DNA of 64,000 bases, taken from NCBI GenBank assembly GCA_964567485.1, contig CAZMMX010000007.1, forward strand, positions 39,533 to 103,532, read 5' to 3'. A program made the position numbers and the translations under genes. Source of the stretch: UBA1413 sp964567485 (GTDB lineage: Bacteria > Bacteroidota > Bacteroidia > Bacteroidales > Prolixibacteraceae). Below, piece after piece: positions 24,315 through 33,409 of this stretch; position 1 is the stretch's first letter, and every line of letters begins with the position of its first letter. The notes under the pieces are model-generated. The model was not told where the DNA came from, did not search any database, and saw only the letters and a list, made by a program, of their open reading frames with translations.

Positions 24315-25451
24315 ATGCCTCAGGAGCTGATCTCATTTTTCGGGAATGCCCTGCCGGGGGATCTGATTTTCCCGGCAGTGGTGGCAGGGGTATGGTTGCT
24401 TGTACTGCTCCACACCATTTTCTTCAGGCTGAAACTGGCCGTGATGAAGCTCCCCCGCATGTCAGAATCGACCATCCCGCTGTCGGTAATTATGATCGAA
24501 CGCAATGAGGAGCAGAACCTGGTCAAAAACCTGCCCGGGTGGCTTTCCCTGGGGTATCCCCAATATGAAGTCGTCGTGGTCGATGATTTTTCTGGCGATA
24601 ATTCCATCTCGACCCTGGGGTTGTTGAAACAGCAACATCCGCGGCTGAAAATGACCGGACTGAACCAGGAGACGCGGTTTTCCCAGAAGCTCTCGCGCAA
24701 TCTGGCCCTCAAGGCCGCCATTTATGATAGGGCTGTCTTTGCCCAACCCTCCATGGAAATGCCTCACCACCAGTGGCTCTCTTCTATCGCCTCGGCATTT
24801 TCCCGGGGAAAAGATATGGTGGTGGGTTATACCGCCACCCTTCCCGAAAAAGGACTATACCACAAGATGTACCGCATAGAATCCTTCTTCCAGCAGACCG
24901 ACAGCATGGCCTGCTGCATCAATGGAATCCCCTGGGTGGCCACCGAAGATAACATCGCCTTCAACCGGGAGGCCTATTTCGAGGTGAACGGATTTGCCGG
25001 AAGGATGAAAGAGGAATACCTCAACATGGAGATGATCTTTAACGATATCATCAGGCGCAGGAAGACCACCGTGCTCCCCCAGGGCAACCTGGCACTCCGC
25101 AGGGAGATAACTGCCGGGAAAGAGGAGTACCTCGAACTGGTGCATAAGTTCTTCGTCCTCGAAAAACAACTGGGCTTCTTCAAAAAGGGCGTCATGCGCT
25201 TTTTCAACTTTTTCAGGATGGTGCTGCTCCCTCTTTTCATCGCCTGTGTACTCCTTTATCCTCCCTTTTGGTTGCTCTTTTCGGTGATGCTTCTTATTTT
25301 GTTTTTTTTATCGGCAGTGAGCATAAAGCTGATCCAAAAACGTCTGAATGAACCGGGAATTTTCCTATCTTCGTTGATATACGGGTTCCTGGCCCCCTGG
25401 TACAGGATGGTGGCCCGTTGGGGTTTTGATTTCAGGCGGAAGAACAGGTGA
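24315..25451 (+). CDS. membrane GT2-family glycosyltransferase
   Basis: About 378 residues with an N-terminal membrane span (about 15-38), a GT-A domain (SVIMIERNEEQNLVKNL, VVVDDFSGDNS, later EDNIAFNREAYFEVNGF) and two C-terminal spans (about 290-340). The layout is that of processive or lipid-linked GT2 enzymes. The third motif is MACCINGIPWVATEDN rather than the common GxNxA form. The stop overlaps the sigma factor start by one base (TGATG), so they share a transcript. Substrate unknown. Confidence 0.85.
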   Translation: MPQELISFFGNALPGDLIFPAVVAGVWLLVLLHTIFFRLKLAVMKLPRMSESTIPLSVIMIERNEEQNLVKNLPGWLSLGYPQYEVVVVDDFSGDNSISTLGLLKQQHPRLKMTGLNQETRFSQKLSRNLALKAAIYDRAVFAQPSMEMPHHQWLSSIASAFSRGKDMVVGYTATLPEKGLYHKMYRIESFFQQTDSMACCINGIPWVATEDNIAFNREAYFEVNGFAGRMKEEYLNMEMIFNDIIRRRKTTVLPQGNLALRREITAGKEEYLELVHKFFVLEKQLGFFKKGVMRFFNFFRMVLLPLFIACVLLYPPFWLLFSVMLLILFFLSAVSIKLIQKRLNEPGIFLSSLIYGFLAPWYRMVARWGFDFRRKNR

Positions 25452-26062
25452 TGGAGGAGCTTCAGGATCATCTTTCAGGCAAAGCCAGGCAGGATTATGG
25501 CCTGGTGCTAGCTGCCCTGGCCGGCGATGAGAATGCCTTCGCCCGCCTTTTGGGACGCTATAAGGATGCCATATTCTTCATGCTCCTGAAGATGGTGAAC
25601 AATAAGAGCGATGCCGAGGACCTCACCCTGGAAGCCTTCGGGAAAGCCTTCAAAAACCTCCACCAGTATTCCCCCAATTATGCTTTCAGTACCTGGCTTT
25701 TCAAGATAGCTTCCAACAACTGCATTGACTTTCTGCGCAAAAGGAAGGGCATCATCATCAATATGGAAAATTCCTCGGAAACCAATGATGTTGACAACCC
25801 CGTGAAGCTGCGGTCGGGGGATCCCGATCCCGAGGAACGCCTGATCAGAAAGCAAAAGGCGATTCTGATGCGTAAGGTCGTGCGTAAGCTGAAGCCGCGC
25901 TACCAGACCCTGGTCGAATACCGTTATTTCAGGGAGATGTCGTACGAGGAGATTGCCAATGAACTCCGTCTTCCGCTGGGGACGGTGAAAGCCCAGCTTT
26001 TCAGGGCACGGGAAATGCTTTTCAAACTGATAGAAACCACCGAGATGGGGGAAAAAGAGTGA
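25451..26062 (+). CDS. ECF-family RNA polymerase sigma factor
   Basis: 203 residues. Region 2 is visible at about residues 25-95 (FARLLGRYKDAIFFMLLKM, DAEDLTLEAFGKAFKNL, FSTWLFKIASNNCIDFLRK) and region 4 at about 140-195 with the helix-turn-helix MSYEEIANELRLPLGTVKAQLFRAR. No anti-sigma factor gene is adjacent, which is unusual for ECF sigma factors; the downstream gene is rsmG. The ATG at 25451 overlaps the GT2 stop; a GTG one codon earlier is an alternative. Confidence 0.9.
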   Translation: MEELQDHLSGKARQDYGLVLAALAGDENAFARLLGRYKDAIFFMLLKMVNNKSDAEDLTLEAFGKAFKNLHQYSPNYAFSTWLFKIASNNCIDFLRKRKGIIINMENSSETNDVDNPVKLRSGDPDPEERLIRKQKAILMRKVVRKLKPRYQTLVEYRYFREMSYEEIANELRLPLGTVKAQLFRAREMLFKLIETTEMGEKE

Positions 26063-26065
26063 TCA

Positions 26066-26686
26066 ATGGAAACCCTGCTTCGATATTTTCCTGAGCTGAC
26101 CTCCCTTCAACGGGAAAGGTTTGAACGGTTGGGGCCCCTCTACATGGAGTGGAACAGCCAGATCAACGTCATTTCGCGGAAAGACATCGCATCACTTTAC
26201 CTGAAGCATGTCTTGCATTCCCTCGCCATCGCCCGGATCATCAGCTTCCGCAACGGCACCTCGGTACTCGATGTGGGCACCGGCGGGGGCTTCCCCGGAA
26301 TTCCCCTGGCCATTCTCTTCCCAGGTGTCTCCTTTCACCTGGTCGATTCAATTGGCAAGAAAACCAGGGTGGTCTCTGAAATTGCCACAGCACTGCACTT
26401 GGACAATGTGACGGTCAGTAATGTGCGGGCCGAAAAACTGACAGACAGTTACGACTTTGTCGTCAGCAGGGCAGTGACCGTCCTTCCCGAGTTTTACCGC
26501 TGGGTCCATAAAAATATCGCCAAAACACAACATAATAGCCTTCCTAATGGGATCCTCTACCTCAAGGGAGGCGACATCTCGGCCGAGCTGGCCGCCCTGA
26601 AGAGATATGCCGTGATTTATGACCTCCACGAAATTTTCAGCGAGACCTTCTTCGAAACAAAAAAACTGGTATTCATTCCGGGGTGA
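26066..26686 (+). CDS. rsmG: 16S rRNA (guanine-527-N7)-methyltransferase
   Basis: 206 residues, a complete RsmG/GidB. It methylates G527 in the 530 loop of 16S rRNA with S-adenosylmethionine. Visible are WNSQINVISRKD, the LKHVLHSLAI stretch, the SAM-binding VLDVGTGGGFPGIPLAI (about residue 70) and SRAVTVLPEF. It starts 3 bases after the sigma factor gene, so the three genes from 24315 form one operon. Confidence 0.94.
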   Translation: METLLRYFPELTSLQRERFERLGPLYMEWNSQINVISRKDIASLYLKHVLHSLAIARIISFRNGTSVLDVGTGGGFPGIPLAILFPGVSFHLVDSIGKKTRVVSEIATALHLDNVTVSNVRAEKLTDSYDFVVSRAVTVLPEFYRWVHKNIAKTQHNSLPNGILYLKGGDISAELAALKRYAVIYDLHEIFSETFFETKKLVFIPG

Positions 26687-26937
26687 GAAAACCATTTATT
26701 CCATTAGAAGACAGGTTAAATGATGTTGAAAAGAATCATAAAAAAAAAAGAGTGAGGGTTTGTTTTTTTGAAACATTATTCAGAATTTAGTGTTCCTAAC
26801 ATCCCGTTCTCTGAACAGCTTGATTTTACAGGGTTTTAGGGATTTTTACCCCGGCCCCCCCGAAACGCAGACTTTTTAAATACGATATTTAAAACGTTAT
26901 GAATCAGTAACTTAATCAATTTTTTAATCTTAAGCGT

Positions 26938-27207
26938 ATGAACAAACAGGAATTAGTGAATGCCATTGCTGAAAGTGCAGGCTTAACCAAGGCTGATGCC
27001 AAGAAAGGCCTTGATGCTACCATTGATGCTGTCAGCGCTGCCTTAAAAGCAGGTGACAGGGTATCCCTCGTTGGCTTCGGCTCATTTTCGGTTTCTGAGC
27101 GTGGTGCCAGAACTGGCAGAAATCCACAGACCGGCAAGGAAATCAAGATTGCTGCTAAGAAAGTTGTGAAATTCAAACCCGGAGCAGAACTTTCTGCGGG
27201 TATCTGA
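26938..27207 (+). CDS. HU-family DNA-binding protein
   Basis: 89 residues, full HU length. MNKQELVNAIAESAGLTKAD starts the helical body, VSLVGFGSFSV follows, and the DNA-binding arm holds the family's GRNPQTGKEIKI with the conserved proline. It works as a dimer that bends DNA. The 250 bases before it are AT-rich with a GC-rich island and no perfect promoter motif; a good hairpin follows the stop. Confidence 0.96.
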   Translation: MNKQELVNAIAESAGLTKADAKKGLDATIDAVSAALKAGDRVSLVGFGSFSVSERGARTGRNPQTGKEIKIAAKKVVKFKPGAELSAGI

Positions 27208-27226
27208 TTGCAGAATTAAAAAAAAT

Positions 27227-27260
27227 AAGAAAGGGTGTCACTTAAGCGGCACCCTTTCTT
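27227..27260 (-). terminator. bidirectional intrinsic terminator between HU and the hydrolase gene
   Basis: An 11-bp stem, AAGAAAGGGTG at 27227-27237 with CACCCTTTCTT at 27250-27260, separates two convergent genes. On the minus strand it is followed by a T-run (the A-run at 27218-27225 of the plus strand), making it the stronger terminator for the hydrolase gene; it may also stop HU transcription. Confidence 0.8.
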
Positions 27261-27261
27261 G

Positions 27262-27909
27262 TTAGGTATATTTGAAGGAGTGGAACAGATCGACAGAAGT
27301 AACCAGTTTTACGTTTTTTATTTTTCCCCAATCGTCGTAGGGGAGGGGAATTTTAGGTAGTTCTTTGATCGCGTCGCTCAGGACATAAACCTGTTTGACC
27401 CTTTGTGCCAGTCCCCTGACGGCATGGTCGACACAGACGTTGGTGGTTACGCCGTAAACCACGACGATATCGGGGTGGAGTTCTTCGAGCAGGGGTACGG
27501 TGACTTGGTTGCCGGCAAAGACATCGAAGGCATCCTTGAGGATGACGAAGTTTCTGGTCGTAGGAACATCGACCTTCAAAGGCATCATGTCGTAAGTGGT
27601 GTCCCAGTTAAAGACCAGCGGCTTGTCGGGAGCGGTCTCAGCGATAAAGTCAGCCCCTTTGGTCCCGGCCAGACAGTGGGGAGGAAAGGTGTTAACCAAG
27701 TCGGGCTTATCGTTGATTTCTGCAGAATGAACATAATGGTAATCAGCGGTGTTGACTACTCTGATCTTCATCCTGCGGGCAACTTTGGTAATCTCAGCCC
27801 ATTTGGGCTTCATCTTTTCGGCCCCTTTGACATAAAGTTTACCCCAAGGTTCCACAAAATCGTTTTGGGTGTCAACATTCCAGAACAAAATCGATTTCTT
27901 GCAAATCAT
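27262..27909 (-). CDS. isochorismatase-like cysteine hydrolase (nicotinamidase-related)
   Basis: 215 residues. The cysteine-hydrolase core is visible: FWNVDTQNDFVEPWGKLYV with the catalytic Asp near residue 14, then KDAFDVFAGN and VYGVTTNVCVDHAVRGL with the nucleophile Cys near 160. Family members hydrolyse nicotinamide, isochorismate or carbamoyl compounds. The metal-binding pattern of true nicotinamidases (D-x-H) appears only weakly as ADYHYVHS, so nicotinamidase is plausible but unproven. It sits 64 bases after urocanate hydratase on the same strand. Confidence 0.8.
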   Translation of the reverse strand: MICKKSILFWNVDTQNDFVEPWGKLYVKGAEKMKPKWAEITKVARRMKIRVVNTADYHYVHSAEINDKPDLVNTFPPHCLAGTKGADFIAETAPDKPLVFNWDTTYDMMPLKVDVPTTRNFVILKDAFDVFAGNQVTVPLLEELHPDIVVVYGVTTNVCVDHAVRGLAQRVKQVYVLSDAIKELPKIPLPYDDWGKIKNVKLVTSVDLFHSFKYT

Positions 27910-27973
27910 GTCAGAAATGTTTCAATAGAATTAACGCAGACAAAATTAATAAAAGAATCGGATTCGCACTCTT

Positions 27974-30019
27974 TTAGAGTTTTTGTCCTTTTTCTCCGGA
28001 AGCGGACTCCCCGATACAATCGAGCCACTGCTCGTTGGGTTCATGGGGCAGGGTGACCCTGAGCAGGGGATTTTCCTTCATAGCCCTGCGGATGGTGAAC
28101 AATGCCGGGGGGTTGAGGGCCCAGCTTCTGCGGGCGATGCCGTTGGTCACATCCCAGTAGAGCATATTGCGGAGTCGTCGTTCCGCCTCTTCGGAACCGT
28201 CGATGACCAGTCCGAAGCCTCCGTTGATGGCTTCACCCCAGCCGGTGCCCCCGCCGTTATGCAGCGATACCCAGGTGGCCCCCCGGAAGCTGTCGCCGGC
28301 AAAGTTATGCACCGCCATGTCGGCGGTAAACTGTGACCCATCGCGGATATTGGAGGTCTCGCGCCACGGACTGTCGGTTCCCGATACGTCGTGATGGTCA
28401 CGCCCCAGAACGATGGGTGCCGAAATATCTCCCACCCTGAGGGCCTGGTTAAAGGCTGCGGCAATGGCGATGCGTCCTCCGGCATCGGCGTAAAGGATAC
28501 GGGCCTGGGAGCCCACCACCAGACGGTTGGCTCCGGCTTCCCTGATCCACTTCAGGTTATCCTCCATCTGTCCCTGGATTTCCGGGGGAGAAAGGGGAAT
28601 CAGCGCTTCGATGACGCTGGCGGCCAGCCGGTCGGTGATTTCCAGGTCGCGGGGGTCGCCCGAAGTGCACACCCAGCGGAAGGGGCCGAAGCCGTAATCG
28701 AAAAAAAGAGGGCCCATGATGTCCTCGACATAAGAGGGATAGCGGAAGCTCCCTCCGGAAGTGAAAACGTCGGCGCCGGCGCGTCCCGATTCCAGAAGGA
28801 AGGCATTGCCGTAGTCCCAGAAATACATGCCGTTGGCGGTGAGCTGGTTGATGGCCGTCACATGACGGCGCAGCGACGCCTGCACTTCCTCCCGGAAGCG
28901 GGCGGGGTCGGAAACCATCATCTGGTTGGCTTCGTCAAAGGAGAGGCCAACAGGGTAGTATCCTCCCGCAAAGGGATTATGCAGGGAGGTCTGGTCAGAT
29001 CCCAGCTCCACCCTCAACTGGCGGCGGGCGAGTTCTTCCCAGAGGTCGACGATGTTACCCTGGTAGGCCAGGGAGACCGTTTCTCCTTTTGCCGAGGCTT
29101 CCAGCATGCGGGTGATCACTTCCGGCAGGGAGGTGTACACTTCGTCGACCCATTCCTGATCATGGCGGATTTTCACCGCCCTGGGGTTGATTTCCGCGGT
29201 TACCGACACCATGCCGGCGATGACGGCAGCCTTGGGCTGGGCCCCTGACATCCCCCCGAGTCCCGAGGTGATGAAGATCTTTCCGGAGGTGAACCCTCCG
29301 GCATGGAGCCTGGCGGCATTCATGAGGGTGATGGTGGTGCCGTGGACAATCCCCTGGGGGCCGATATACATGTAAGAGCCTGCGGTCATCTGTCCGTACT
29401 GGGTGACTCCCAGGGCGTTATAGCGTTCGTAGTCTTCGCGTGATGAGTAGTTGGGGATCATCATGCCGTTGGTGACCACCACACGGGGGGCTTCGGGGTG
29501 GGAGGGAAAGAGTCCCATGGGGTGCCCGGAATAGAGAACCAGGGTCTGCTCTTCGCTCATCGTGGCCAGGTATTGCATGGTGAGCAGGTACTGGGCCCAG
29601 TTCTGGAAGACGGCGCCATTGCCGCCATAGGTGATCAGCTCGTGGGGGTGCTGGGCCACGGCGGGGTCCAGGTTGTTCTGGATCATCAGCATGATGGCCG
29701 CCGCCTGGCGCGACAGGGCGGGATACTCCCCGATGGGACGGGCTTTCATCGCATAGCGGGGCCTAAAACGATGCATATAGATCCTTCCGAAACGCGCCAG
29801 CTCATCCCTGAATTCCGGGGCCAGCACCGCATGGAACTTCTCCGGAAAATAACGCAGGGCATTGCGCACGGCCAGCCGCTTCTCCGTGTCGGTGAGCACA
29901 TCCTTCCGCCGGGGGGCATGGTTCACCCCGGCATCCTCCCCACGGGGCGGCGGCAACTCCCCGGGAATCCCCGCCATGATGGCTGCCCTGAACTCCTCAT
30001 TGGTCATCATATCTTCCAT
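27974..30019 (-). CDS. hutU: urocanate hydratase
   Basis: 681 residues, longer than the 550-560 of proteobacterial urocanase but usual for the long form. It adds water to urocanate in histidine breakdown, using NAD+ tightly as an electrophile. Visible are ITYGGNGAVFQNWAQYLL, YSGHPMGLFPS, FITSGLGGMSGAQPKA (NAD-binding glycine-rich stretch) and GDSFRGATWVSLHNGGGTGWGE split over residues about 570-600. No other hut gene is adjacent. Histidine synthesis genes lie in the same window about 9 kb away. Confidence 0.93.
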   Translation of the reverse strand: MEDMMTNEEFRAAIMAGIPGELPPPRGEDAGVNHAPRRKDVLTDTEKRLAVRNALRYFPEKFHAVLAPEFRDELARFGRIYMHRFRPRYAMKARPIGEYPALSRQAAAIMLMIQNNLDPAVAQHPHELITYGGNGAVFQNWAQYLLTMQYLATMSEEQTLVLYSGHPMGLFPSHPEAPRVVVTNGMMIPNYSSREDYERYNALGVTQYGQMTAGSYMYIGPQGIVHGTTITLMNAARLHAGGFTSGKIFITSGLGGMSGAQPKAAVIAGMVSVTAEINPRAVKIRHDQEWVDEVYTSLPEVITRMLEASAKGETVSLAYQGNIVDLWEELARRQLRVELGSDQTSLHNPFAGGYYPVGLSFDEANQMMVSDPARFREEVQASLRRHVTAINQLTANGMYFWDYGNAFLLESGRAGADVFTSGGSFRYPSYVEDIMGPLFFDYGFGPFRWVCTSGDPRDLEITDRLAASVIEALIPLSPPEIQGQMEDNLKWIREAGANRLVVGSQARILYADAGGRIAIAAAFNQALRVGDISAPIVLGRDHHDVSGTDSPWRETSNIRDGSQFTADMAVHNFAGDSFRGATWVSLHNGGGTGWGEAINGGFGLVIDGSEEAERRLRNMLYWDVTNGIARRSWALNPPALFTIRRAMKENPLLRVTLPHEPNEQWLDCIGESASGEKGQKL

Positions 30020-30155
30020 TTGTCGGTTGAATAACGTAGTTTAGCGGCAAAATAGAGGGTTTCTCCGATATTTCCGATGATCTTTAACATCCCTTCCCCA
30101 AATTTGCGTAATTTTTGGATCTTTTGGAATAGTACAAACTTAATACTTTGAACCG

Positions 30156-30734
30156 ATGCGTAAACGTGTTTTGATTCTTGCCGTGGTCCTCTCCGGATTT
30201 CTGTTCTCGGGGTGCGGATATAACAAGATGGTGTCGATGGACGAGTCCGTGGGAGCTGCCTGGGCACAGGTAGAGAATGTCTATCAGCGTCGTGCCGACC
30301 TGATCCCCAACTTAGTGGAAACGGTGAAGGGGTACGCTGCCCATGAGCAGGAGACCCTGACCGGAGTGATAGAAGCCCGTTCCAAGGCGACCTCGATGCA
30401 GGTCGACCCTGCCAACCTGACCCCCGAGGCCATCGAGCAGTTCCAGGAAGCCCAGCAGGGACTCTCCTCAGCCCTCAGCCGCCTGATGGTCGTGGTAGAG
30501 CAATACCCTGACCTGAAAGCCAACCAGAGCTTCCTCGATTTGCAGGCCCAGCTCGAAGGAACCGAAAACCGGATCACCGTCGAAAGGATGAAGTTCAATG
30601 AGACCACCATGGCCTACAATGCCTATATCAGACGTTTTCCTGAGCTGATCACCGCAAAGATATTCGGCTTTGATAAAAAGGCCTATTTCGAAGCACAGCA
30701 GGGAGCAGAAAAGGCTCCTGAGGTGAAATTCTGA
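30156..30734 (+). CDS. LemA-family lipoprotein
   Basis: 192 residues. An N-terminal lipoprotein signal with FLFSGCG puts Cys21 or so as the lipidated residue. The LemA body follows: WAQVENVYQRRADLIPNLVET, YAAHEQETLTGVIEARS, and FNETTMAYNAYIRRFPE, mostly helical. LemA proteins are envelope proteins of poorly known role, nearly always beside TPM-domain genes, as here. It is the first gene of a three-gene operon. Confidence 0.92.
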   Translation: MRKRVLILAVVLSGFLFSGCGYNKMVSMDESVGAAWAQVENVYQRRADLIPNLVETVKGYAAHEQETLTGVIEARSKATSMQVDPANLTPEAIEQFQEAQQGLSSALSRLMVVVEQYPDLKANQSFLDLQAQLEGTENRITVERMKFNETTMAYNAYIRRFPELITAKIFGFDKKAYFEAQQGAEKAPEVKF

Positions 30735-30803
30735 CCGGTGTAATTATACCGTCCCGGGGCTTTCAACAGCCCTTAGGACCATGATCTTTTAAAGAGAAAC
30801 ACC

Positions 30804-31247
30804 ATGAATTTTTGGGAAGAGTTTACCGAAGAGAAGAAAGCCGGGATCAAAAGGGCTATTGAGGTAGCTGAAATGGAGACCTCGGGGGAGATCAGGGTTC
30901 ACATTGAGGAACACTGCCCTAAGAATCTCTTTGATCGCGCTGTCGACATTTTTGTCCGTCTCGAGATGCACAAAACCCGTCAGCGTAACGGGGTGCTTTT
31001 TTATGTGGCTGTGGGAGACCGGAAGTTTGTTGTGATTGGCGATGTGGGGATCAATGCCGTGGTTCCCGGAAACTTCTGGGAAGATGTCCGCACGGTAGTG
31101 TTGGCGCACTTCCGGGAGGAAAAGATTACCGAGGGTATGATGGAGGGAATCCGCATGGCCGGGGAACAGCTGAGGGCCCATTTCCCGTATGAACTGGGTG
31201 ACGTGAATGAACTGTCGAATGAAATTTCCATTGGAGAGAAGGAGTGA
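30804..31247 (+). CDS. TPM-domain (TLP18.3/Psb32/MOLO-1) protein
   Basis: 147 residues, all belonging to one TPM domain: AIEVAEMETSGEIRVHIEEH at the start, KTRQRNGVLFYVAVGDRKFVV in the centre, and VVPGNFWEDV. No signal peptide or membrane span is visible, so it may act in the cytoplasm or be recruited. It lies 69 bases after lemA and 3 before the next TPM gene. Confidence 0.85.
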   Translation: MNFWEEFTEEKKAGIKRAIEVAEMETSGEIRVHIEEHCPKNLFDRAVDIFVRLEMHKTRQRNGVLFYVAVGDRKFVVIGDVGINAVVPGNFWEDVRTVVLAHFREEKITEGMMEGIRMAGEQLRAHFPYELGDVNELSNEISIGEKE

Positions 31248-31250
31248 CCG

Positions 31251-32078
31251 ATGAAGTACAGATGGACGCAATATTTGGTATGGCTGGCGCTGGTGCTGCC
31301 TCTTGCGGGACTGGCCAAAGTGCCGGAGCGGCCTGACCCTCCCCGCCTGGTGAATGACTTGGCCGGAATTCTCACTCCGGCGCAGATGCAGCAACTCGAG
31401 GACTCTCTGGTGCTTTTCGACCGGGAGACCTCCACCCAGGTGGCGGTGGTGACCCTTTCCGACCTTGACGGCTACGACCCTGCCGATATGGCTTTCCGCA
31501 TTGGCGAGTCGTGGGGTGTGGGTCACGAGGGTAAAAACAACGGGATTGTCATCCTGGTAAAGCCTAAAACTTCCCGTGAAAGAGGGGAAGTCTACATTTC
31601 AGTAGGTTACGGCCTCGAAGGGGTCATTCCCGACGCTGTGGCCAATGGCCGCATCATTGACCAGGAGATGATTCCCCGCTTCATGGTAGAGGACTATTAT
31701 GGGGGTATCATGGCCGGAACACGCGTGATCATGGGACTGGCCCGGGGGGAGTACACCGCGGAACAGTATGCCGGTGAAGGCTCCGCCAGCGGCATCGCCG
31801 GGGGATCGATCATCGTAATAATCATCGTCCTGATCATCGTCATCTCCATGATGAAGGGGGGAAATAAAAAATCCTACAACACGGGAAGCCGTGCTCTTCC
31901 TTTCTGGTTATTGATGGGAATGATGAATTCCGGTAAAAGGGGAGGGTCATGGTCTGACTTTTCAGGAGGCCGTGGTGGTTTTGGCGGCTTCGGAGGAGGC
32001 GGTTTTGGCGGCGGTGGCGGCTTCGGCGGCTTTGGCGGTGGCAGCTTTGGCGGTGGCGGCGCCGGAGGAAGCTGGTAA
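31251..32078 (+). CDS. exported TPM-domain protein with glycine-rich tail
   Basis: 275 residues. A signal peptide (about 1-22) leads to a TPM domain (about 30-150: VNDLAGILTPAQMQQLEDSL, NNGIVILVKPKTSRERGEVY, YGLEGVIPDAVANGRI). A membrane span follows (GGSIIVIIIVLIIVISMM, about 184-201) and the last 45 residues are a Gly/Phe repeat (GGFGGFGGGGF type), a disordered tail common to the YgcG relatives. It completes the lemA operon. The nearby tail codons make a repetitive DNA stretch. Confidence 0.88.
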   Translation: MKYRWTQYLVWLALVLPLAGLAKVPERPDPPRLVNDLAGILTPAQMQQLEDSLVLFDRETSTQVAVVTLSDLDGYDPADMAFRIGESWGVGHEGKNNGIVILVKPKTSRERGEVYISVGYGLEGVIPDAVANGRIIDQEMIPRFMVEDYYGGIMAGTRVIMGLARGEYTAEQYAGEGSASGIAGGSIIVIIIVLIIVISMMKGGNKKSYNTGSRALPFWLLMGMMNSGKRGGSWSDFSGGRGGFGGFGGGGFGGGGGFGGFGGGSFGGGGAGGSW

Positions 32079-32181
32079 CCGGTAACCCTCGGCCCCGGTA
32101 ATTGGTAATCGCAGTTGCCGATCACCGGTAGTGCCGGAAGGAGCATGGTTTGCATCATTCCCTACCATATTTACGTGCTTA

Positions 32182-32285
32182 CAGCACTCTGAATACCGAT
32201 TAGGGGTACATTACTGATTCCCGATTACGGGTGCAGCACTCTGAATACCGATTAGGGGTACATTACTGATTCCCGATTACGGGTG
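32182..32285. repeat. two perfect 52-bp tandem units
   Basis: The units 32182-32233 and 32234-32285, each starting CAGCACTCTGAATACC, appear identical. Within a unit, GATTAGGGG and GATTACGGG form a degenerate internal repeat. The second unit holds the stop codon and last two codons of the AI-2E transporter gene on the minus strand, so the duplication reaches into a coding 3' end. Confidence 0.85.
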
Positions 32286-33407
32286 CAGCCCCTTTTCCTC
32301 CGTTGGGGGGTCTTCCATGGCGGCGGTGAGTTTTTTGACGATCCGGAAGCTCTGGAAGAACTCTTTGGCGATGACCCTGAGGACGGTATAGACGGGAACG
32401 GCCAGGATCATTCCGGGGAGACCGGCGAGGCTTCCGCCGATAATAATCACAAAGTAAATTTCCAGGGGGTGTGATTTGACGCTTTTCGAGTAAATCACGG
32501 GTATGAGGATGTTATTGTCAACGAAGTTGGCCGCCAGGAAAACGCCCAGGATTTTCAGGGTGACGGGCATGAGCTGGTCAAAGGCGCCGGAAGCCAGGGT
32601 GGCGGTAATTCCCAGGGTGGTCCCGATGATGGTCCCGATGACCGGTCCCAGGTAAGGAATGATATTCATCACGGCTCCGAAAAAGCCTATCAGCAGGGCG
32701 TTTTCGATTCCGAAGAGCCAGAGGCCCAGGGTGATGAGGCTCATGATGCCCAGGATCTCAGCCATAATCCCGATGAAATAGCGCATCAGCAGGTTTTTGG
32801 AGTCGGCCACGACTTTCAGGGTGGCCGGGTGGTGTTTTTCGGGGACCACCAGGAGGAGGATATCCTCGAACATATTTTCGTCTTTCAGAAAAAAGAAGGC
32901 GATAAAGAAAACCGAGAAGATGGCGATAAAGATATTCCCCGCCACGCTGAAGATATTGTTCAGCAGTCCAGGTACGCTGCCCAGGTTAACCACCGACTTG
33001 GCTTTGGCGACCAGGAACTGCTGCATGCTCTGTCCGTCGGGAATGGCCCCCAGGAGGTGAAGTTGTTCGTCGATCCATTGGAGAGGCCCCTGGAGGTTGG
33101 CCGCCAGTCGGTTGATGTCGATTTCGGCGATGGTGTTGGCCTGGCCCACGATAAGGGGAACGAAGATGGCCAGGAGTCCCAGCATCACCAGCAGGATGAT
33201 GGCCAGGGCCATGAGGGCGCTGAGGGCATGGGGAATCCTGAGCTTTTTGATTCGGAGGGAATCGAAGAAGCGCACCAGGGGGTGGCCCACAAACGAAAGA
33301 ACCGCCGCAGCCAGGATCCAGGCGATCATATAGGAAAACCGCCATACCATATATCCGAACACTCCCAGGGCGAGGATATAACCGGCATATTTCAGAATCT
33401 GCTTCAT
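32277..33407 (-). CDS. AI-2E/UPF0118-family transporter
   Basis: About 376 residues with seven or eight membrane spans in the family layout: an N-terminal pair, FVGHPLVRFFDSL, a periplasmic helical part, then the conserved FFGAVMNIIPYLGPVIGTIIG split over about residues 250-270 and GIGGSLAG-like IIGGSLAGLPGMILAVP near the end. Members export autoinducer-2 or exchange sodium and protons. An in-frame ATG at 33431 lies inside the preceding gene; 33407, 3 bases past its stop, is preferred. Its last codons are inside a tandem duplication. Confidence 0.87.
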   Translation of the reverse strand: MKQILKYAGYILALGVFGYMVWRFSYMIAWILAAAVLSFVGHPLVRFFDSLRIKKLRIPHALSALMALAIILLVMLGLLAIFVPLIVGQANTIAEIDINRLAANLQGPLQWIDEQLHLLGAIPDGQSMQQFLVAKAKSVVNLGSVPGLLNNIFSVAGNIFIAIFSVFFIAFFFLKDENMFEDILLLVVPEKHHPATLKVVADSKNLLMRYFIGIMAEILGIMSLITLGLWLFGIENALLIGFFGAVMNIIPYLGPVIGTIIGTTLGITATLASGAFDQLMPVTLKILGVFLAANFVDNNILIPVIYSKSVKSHPLEIYFVIIIGGSLAGLPGMILAVPVYTVLRVIAKEFFQSFRIVKKLTAAMEDPPTEEKGLHP

Positions 33408-33409
33408 CC

